Origin: Sinorhizobium meliloti
GTDB taxonomy: Bacteria > Pseudomonadota > Alphaproteobacteria > Rhizobiales > Rhizobiaceae
Length of the DNA: 64,000 bases
Direction: 5' to 3'
NCBI RefSeq assembly: GCF_035610345.1
Contig: NZ_CP141213.1
Coordinates: forward strand, 1,756,430-1,820,429
In this document: positions 60,785 to 64,000 of the stretch, one piece after another
How positions within the stretch are numbered: the first letter of the stretch is position 1
How the letters are laid out: every line of letters starts with the position of its first letter
Notes under the pieces: model-generated
What the model saw: the letters and a program-made list of their open reading frames with translations, nothing else
Told to the model about the DNA's origin: nothing
Database searches by the model: none
Translations under genes and position numbers: made by a program

Positions 60785-61104
60785 AGAGGTACATGCTCAT
60801 CTCCTGAAATGATGAAGCCCCGCTCCCTGTTACGGCGGCGGGGCTGGGGAATGTCAGGACGTGCCGGGCTTGACACCGGCTGCCAGCGGCCGAACGCATC
60901 TAGCATCGACGCTTCGCGTTCAATCAAGCTGGCGGTGATCGCCTGCGTGTCCTTCCACGCCGCCGTCCGGCTCGGGAATTGGGCTGGCGAGTTGCGGTCT
61001 ACCAGCTTAATGGACAGCGAGCCCGGCTCAATTGGCTTCCCGATAAGTAGCCCGCAACGGTGCGCTTCTGTGAGAGGCGGCGCGGGCCTTGTTTTGGTTG
61101 CCAA
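60757..61104 (-). CDS. Possible hypothetical protein
   Basis: 115 residues from a TTG start preceded by AGGAG at 9-bp spacing. SLSIKLVDRNSPAQFPSRTA then AAWKDTQAITASLIEREASM looks like genuine protein, but no family is recognised. A hairpin lies inside the frame at 60816-60845 and the 3' end overlaps the SUKH-like gene, which lowers confidence. Confidence 0.35.
   Translation of the reverse strand: MATKTRPAPPLTEAHRCGLLIGKPIEPGSLSIKLVDRNSPAQFPSRTAAWKDTQAITASLIEREASMLDAFGRWQPVSSPARPDIPQPRRRNRERGFIISGDEHVPLHRVSSLRS
60816..60845. terminator. Hairpin with 8-bp stem
   Basis: AGCCCCGC (60816-60823) pairs with GCGGGGCT (60838-60845). It follows the SUKH-like stop by about 30 bp. No strong T-tract on either strand, so a factor-independent role is uncertain. 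Confidence 0.4.
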
Positions 61105-61150
61105 TCAACAGAACTCCTGCGCATCGTGTCGTTCTAAGCAGGAGGGGACA

Positions 61151-61369
61151 ATGTCAGAGCTGGAAGAGAACCGCTTGTTAGACAGTGAATTCCAGACAAT
61201 TTCGTCAGAGCCGTTGATTGGGCGCCTCAACCTTGAGACCGACTTGGGCACCATCGACCTTTTGGTGAACAAAGAGGCCGCGGAGTTCTTAATTTCGGTG
61301 TTGCTCGAGTTCCTTGCAGAAGGGACCGGCGGAGACGCTCCGAAGTTCAAGGTGCATACTGAGCAATAG
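61151..61369 (+). CDS. Small conserved-type hypothetical protein
   Basis: 72 residues, well supported by GGAGGGG four bases before ATG 61151. Acidic, with SEPLIGRLNLETDLGTIDLL and EAAEFLISVLLEFLAEG; resembles short proteins with one beta-sheet/helix unit. Family not recognised. An upstream extension of the frame to 60809 is not coding. Confidence 0.55.
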   Translation: MSELEENRLLDSEFQTISSEPLIGRLNLETDLGTIDLLVNKEAAEFLISVLLEFLAEGTGGDAPKFKVHTEQ

Positions 61370-61529
61370 CTGCCCGGTGAGCCCTGAATAAGCCGGCCGT
61401 CGCACAAAACGTCGGTCATTCAGTGGCACCTGCGTAGAGCGAGCTACGCGAGTTACCGGGTACGCCGACATTCGGGCACCCCTGTGCTATACTTTAGCGA
61501 TTGCTGTACGCTCAAAGAGGACACAACGG

Positions 61530-61733
61530 ATGTGGCTTGAATTGCGCGACAATAACGGCCCGATCTTCGTCAACATGGACAATGTCGTCCACTTCCAGCG
61601 GGTTGAAGGGCAGCGACGTACCACTCTCATTGCCTTCGCGGCCAACCACGGGACCTGCGTGACGCTGCAGGTTCACGAAACGCCGAACGAGATCATGGAA
61701 CTGCTATGGGAGGAGCAGCATAACGCGGACTAA
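61530..61733 (+). CDS. Small hypothetical protein
   Basis: 67 residues. The pattern MWLELRDNNGPIFVNMDNVV followed by VTLQVHETPNEIMELLWEEQ reads as a small beta-rich domain of unknown function; similar short proteins occur in mobile DNA of rhizobia. GAGG precedes the ATG. Not identified further. Confidence 0.55.
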   Translation: MWLELRDNNGPIFVNMDNVVHFQRVEGQRRTTLIAFAANHGTCVTLQVHETPNEIMELLWEEQHNAD

Positions 61734-61954
61734 GCCGCGCTGCGTGCGCCTGTATAGCTATGAACATATCGGGAACGTTGTGGCGGCAGATTGCGCCGTA
61801 CCACCTGTAGTCTCAGGCAATTTGCTCACCAGCATGGTATGATGCTAGTGTGTTGAAACTTCTCAACCTTTGTTACCCAGGTTCCACCATCGGCGCAGGG
61901 TTTTCTGCATCGTTGGCACGTTCTCTCTGTGTCTAGAGAGTGGAGTACGTTCGA

Positions 61955-62134
61955 ATGAGCGGACGGCATTATCCAGAACCGGAACACCACGCCTCGGCGG
62001 CACTTCCGGTAAGCATTCTGCTACTCGTGGTCCTCGGAATATCAGCCTACCTGCTGATAGGAGGTTCACTGAATAATGGGGAGCGGGTCGGATCCAAGGT
62101 GTACCTGCCCGCCGAACAAACCCAGGATCGCTGA
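61955..62134 (+). CDS. Small single-span membrane protein
   Basis: 59 residues with one hydrophobic segment (VSILLLVVLGISAYLLIG) and a charged tail. An in-frame GTG at 61940 is possible. Function unknown; such short membrane proteins are common in Rhizobiales. Confidence 0.5.
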   Translation: MSGRHYPEPEHHASAALPVSILLLVVLGISAYLLIGGSLNNGERVGSKVYLPAEQTQDR

Positions 62135-62166
62135 GAAAAACATCCGACCACCTCTAAGCGGAATGA

Positions 62167-62213
62167 AGGCGCCACCCTCCCGCATAGACGGCAGTCAGAG
62201 GGTGGTCGCGGCG
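62167..62213. repeat. Hairpin repeat, imperfect copy
   Basis: AAGGCGCCACCCT ... AGGGTGGTCGC closely matches the copy at 62804-62852 but lacks one base in the left arm. It ends the small membrane protein region, so it may be a terminator. Confidence 0.6.
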
Positions 62214-62223
62214 ACGCTTTGGT

Positions 62224-62290
62224 TGCAGGCCCGGGAATCGAACCGGTCTTCGTGGTTATGCACCATGCGGCTTACCAGTTGCCCTGCCTC
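62224..62290 (-). tRNA. Degenerate tRNA-like sequence (CAT anticodon), likely pseudogene
   Basis: On the minus strand, GGCAACTGGTAAGCC forms a D-arm-like hairpin, CATGG-TGCATAA-CCACG an anticodon arm with CAT, and CCGGTTCGATTCCCGG a T-arm with the TTCGATT loop. One G of the T-stem is missing, U33 is replaced by G and the acceptor stem is poor. It therefore looks like a decayed or phage-type tRNA. Confidence 0.35.
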
Positions 62291-62429
62291 CGTCGTTGAA
62301 CTTCGGTCATCCGCTCTCCGGCGAGAGGGGGACAGATTTGGCGACTTGATTTGACTAAACTCCTGCGCGAACGTCTTATTCCGGTCACCATCGGTGGCTG
62401 CTACAACTGTCGAACGAGAGGAGCTTTCA

Positions 62430-62798
62430 ATGCGTATCCTATTGATCCCAGCCGTGATGCTTATCGGTTCGTTGGGAGCTGTGGCTGTCGCAGCCGAAGG
62501 CGACGAGGCGTTCGCTACGGCTGACAACGAACTGAATTCGACGTTCAAGGAGATCGAGGCACGGATTGGCGACGACGCCGGCACGAAAAAGCTGCTTGTC
62601 TCCGCCCAAAGGGCATGGATTTCCTTCCGCGACAACGAGTGTGCATTTCAGACATCAGCCAGTGCGGACGGTAGCGCCTACCCTATGCTCGTCGCTGCCT
62701 GCAGAACCGAATTGACGACAGACAGAACGAAGGCACTTAAGGCGTATCTAAATTGCCAGGAGGGAGATCTTTCCTGCCCGCTACCTTCTGGGCAATAA
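62430..62798 (+). CDS. LprI-like (DUF1311) periplasmic protein
   Basis: 122 residues. Sec signal MRILLIPAVMLIGSLGAVAV with cleavage after AVAA near residue 22. The mature part ATADNELNSTFKEIEARIGD ... AQRAWISFRDNECAFQTSAS ends with conserved Cys residues, typical of LprI/DUF1311 proteins, some of which inhibit lysozyme. GAGAGGAGC precedes ATG 62430. Flanked by two copies of a hairpin repeat. Confidence 0.75.
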   Translation: MRILLIPAVMLIGSLGAVAVAAEGDEAFATADNELNSTFKEIEARIGDDAGTKKLLVSAQRAWISFRDNECAFQTSASADGSAYPMLVAACRTELTTDRTKALKAYLNCQEGDLSCPLPSGQ

Positions 62799-62803
62799 AG
62801 CTT

Positions 62804-62852
62804 GAAGGCGACCACCCTACCGAATAGACGACGGTCAGAGGGTGGTCGCGCT
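62804..62852. terminator. Hairpin repeat, perfect copy; likely terminator of the LprI-like gene
   Basis: GCGACCACCCT (62808-62818) and AGGGTGGTCGC (62839-62849) form a perfect 11-bp stem directly after the LprI-like stop. The same sequence occurs at 62167-62213. Confidence 0.65.
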
Positions 62853-62944
62853 TTCCCAGTTCGGGTCTATCTGCTTGATACCTTCTAATGGCGCCAGCTT
62901 GTCTCCAAATCGTGGATCGGAGTTCAAATGAGCCGCAGCAACAC

Positions 62945-63460
62945 ATGAACATCAACAGCATTCGAGATCGCGCGCAAGGTGTCGACGACGGTCCTGTTTC
63001 TGAACAGGAGGTCGAATTTGCGCGCCAAATATTGCGGTCTGGTGATGACGACGTTGGAGCCGTGTTGTTCGTGGTCGGACCTTGCGGCGCGCACCGCGAT
63101 GCGACACTGATTGAGCCGTACCTCTGCAGCGAACACAAAGACGTCCATGGCGAGTTGGCCCTCAAAGGCATGTGTCCCTACCTGGGCTTGATCGATTACT
63201 ATCGACCCGTCGTTCGCAAATACATCTTGGCCGGCGGCGATATCGATTTTGCCGGAAGCAAAGCGGCCGCCATACATCTCGCGCCGGAGTATCTGCTGAA
63301 TCTCAGAGACAAAGAAGTCGAAAGGACGCTGCTTGTGATCTCCTGCGATTTTCAAAATCGCAATCGAAGCGCAGCGCGGCACGTTGTTCAGATCCTCGAA
63401 CTCCACGGAGAGCTCAAGGATCCTCTGGGGCTGCGCACGGATGCCGATGAGAACTGGGCT
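62945..63460 (+). CDS. Hypothetical protein, probably truncated at its 3' end
   Basis: About 172 residues to the point where the frame enters foreign sequence. DDVGAVLFVVGPCGAHRDAT, LIEPYLCSEHKDVHGELALK and YLLNLRDKEVERTLLVISCD suggest a helical, HEAT-like solenoid. Family not recognised; immunity-type proteins of similar look accompany polymorphic toxins. The frame continues to 63640 but reads an asmA-derived fragment out of frame there. ATG 62888 is an alternative start. Confidence 0.5.
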
Positions 63461-63462
63461 CG

Positions 63463-63562
63463 GGGCGGCTGTGGAAGTGCCCTCAAAGGTCGAACAGGCC
63501 ACAGCCGACGCGCCCACCAAACCGCCGGCAAACGGAGGACCAGGGCCCGTCACGGGGCCGAT
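63463..63562 (+). pseudogene. Copy of the asmA 3' end
   Basis: GAAVEVPSKVEQATADAPTK then PPANGGPGPVTGPM aligns with EAAVEIPSNEEPATADAPAE and QPANGTALPGNEADSPM of the AsmA tail at about 59760-59875, at both DNA and protein level. The match stops at the PM codons, exactly where the IS66 end begins. It is a fragment only. Confidence 0.65.
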
Positions 63563-64000
63563 GTAAGCGGCAAGCAGATCCCGTCTGGCGGAAGGGGTGA
63601 GCGGTCGGATATTGGTAGCGGACACGATGAGCTGCTGTGAGCTTCTATGTCTGCGCCTAGTTCTGGAACTCGAACCTTCCATATGATCGAAGCCGTTGCC
63701 GAGCGCCTTGAGGGTGCGCCGCGGCAGCTTCGCCGACGCTGGTCGGATGAGTTCAAGGCACGGGCGGTGGCGGAGGCATTGGAGCCAGGCGCGAGCGTCT
63801 CGGCGATTGCGCATCGGCTCGGCATTCACCCGTCGCAGCTCTTTGGCTGGCGTCGTGCGGTCTTAGACGCTCGGAAGGTTTCCACGGAACCGGCGCGTTG
63901 TGAGATAGCCGCGGCGTCTACTGGCGAAGCGGTGATCGAGGTTGTCATTGGCGACATTGTCGTGCGCGCCGGCGCAGACGTCGACGAGGTGCACTTGCAG
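63563..64000 (+). mobile_element. IS66-family insertion sequence, left end (partial)
   Basis: GTAAGCGGCAAGCAGATCCC at 63563 has the GTAAGCG beginning usual for IS66-family terminal repeats, followed by a TnpA gene. The element continues past the window. Confidence 0.75.
63647..64000 (+). CDS. IS66-family TnpA accessory protein (partial, 3' end outside window)
   Basis: First 118 residues. RRRWSDEFKARAVAEALEPG then ASVSAIAHRLGIHPSQLFGW is the TnpA helix-turn-helix common to IS66 elements. ATG 63647 is taken; ATG 63683 (MIEAVAERLEG) is an alternative. TnpA is required with TnpB and TnpC for transposition. Confidence 0.8.
   Translation, partial: MSAPSSGTRTFHMIEAVAERLEGAPRQLRRRWSDEFKARAVAEALEPGASVSAIAHRLGIHPSQLFGWRRAVLDARKVSTEPARCEIAAASTGEAVIEVVIGDIVVRAGADVDEVHLQ

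Overview
The window looks like a large secondary replicon of Sinorhizobium/Ensifer (Rhizobiales, Alphaproteobacteria), probably a pSymB-type chromid. The reasons are the GC-rich codon use, MucR- and HWE-kinase-type regulators, RIME-like intergenic mosaics, and above all an rkp-type K-antigen export set (rkpZ, rkpT, rkpS, rkpR plus a second rkpZ/rkpT pair) close to moc-like oxygenase genes, an arrangement I associate with S. meliloti pSymB. The species is inferred from memory of that layout, not from a search.

Region 1 (1-13.6 kb) is accessory DNA: hipBA with a strong operator palindrome, a decayed tyrosine recombinase, vapBC, an LtrA-family membrane protein, a MucR-family regulator with an altered zinc finger, an IS5-type remnant, a YbaL/Kef-type antiporter, an HWE histidine kinase, a second broken MucR piece and a membrane protein of the PhnA-like group. 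Region 2 (13.6-25.8 kb) is one coherent catabolic block: alpha-hydroxyacid oxidase, aminoglycoside-phosphotransferase-fold kinase, HutC-type GntR regulator, zinc alcohol dehydrogenase, HisD homologue, four-gene spermidine/putrescine-type ABC importer, SDR dehydrogenase and a divergent HisC homologue. Two promoter regions share the 13-mer TGTCTATACATAT. The HisD active site is altered, so the substrate is probably not histidinol.

Region 3 (25.8-36.4 kb) has a tyrosine phosphatase, two RTX-era insert regions, two copies of a ~285-bp repeat, many dead genes (IS21, IS5, MFS fused to ornithine cyclodeaminase, HWE kinase, LuxR), a VOC protein, a LuxR-type regulator, a NYN nuclease and a fused nucleotidyltransferase-HEPN protein. 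Region 4 (36.4-51.2 kb) is a surface-polysaccharide island: rkpZ-rkpT-rkpS-rkpR going right and rkpT-rkpZ going left, enclosing a glycosyltransferase, a large FkbM-methyltransferase/coiled-coil/double-glycosyltransferase protein, an RTX protein, a sulfotransferase and a methyltransferase.

Region 5 (51.2-60 kb) holds a moc-like di-iron oxygenase, Rieske ferredoxin and FAD reductase with a PanB-like protein lacking expected metal ligands, a divergent LacI regulator, and an AsmA-family protein. A triplicated repeat carrying the reductase gene's own ribosome-binding site and start codon splits this operon. Region 6 (60-64 kb) contains short, poorly known genes (SUKH-like, LprI-like and others), a degenerate tRNA-like sequence, a copied fragment of the asmA 3' end, and the left end of an IS66-family element running off the window.
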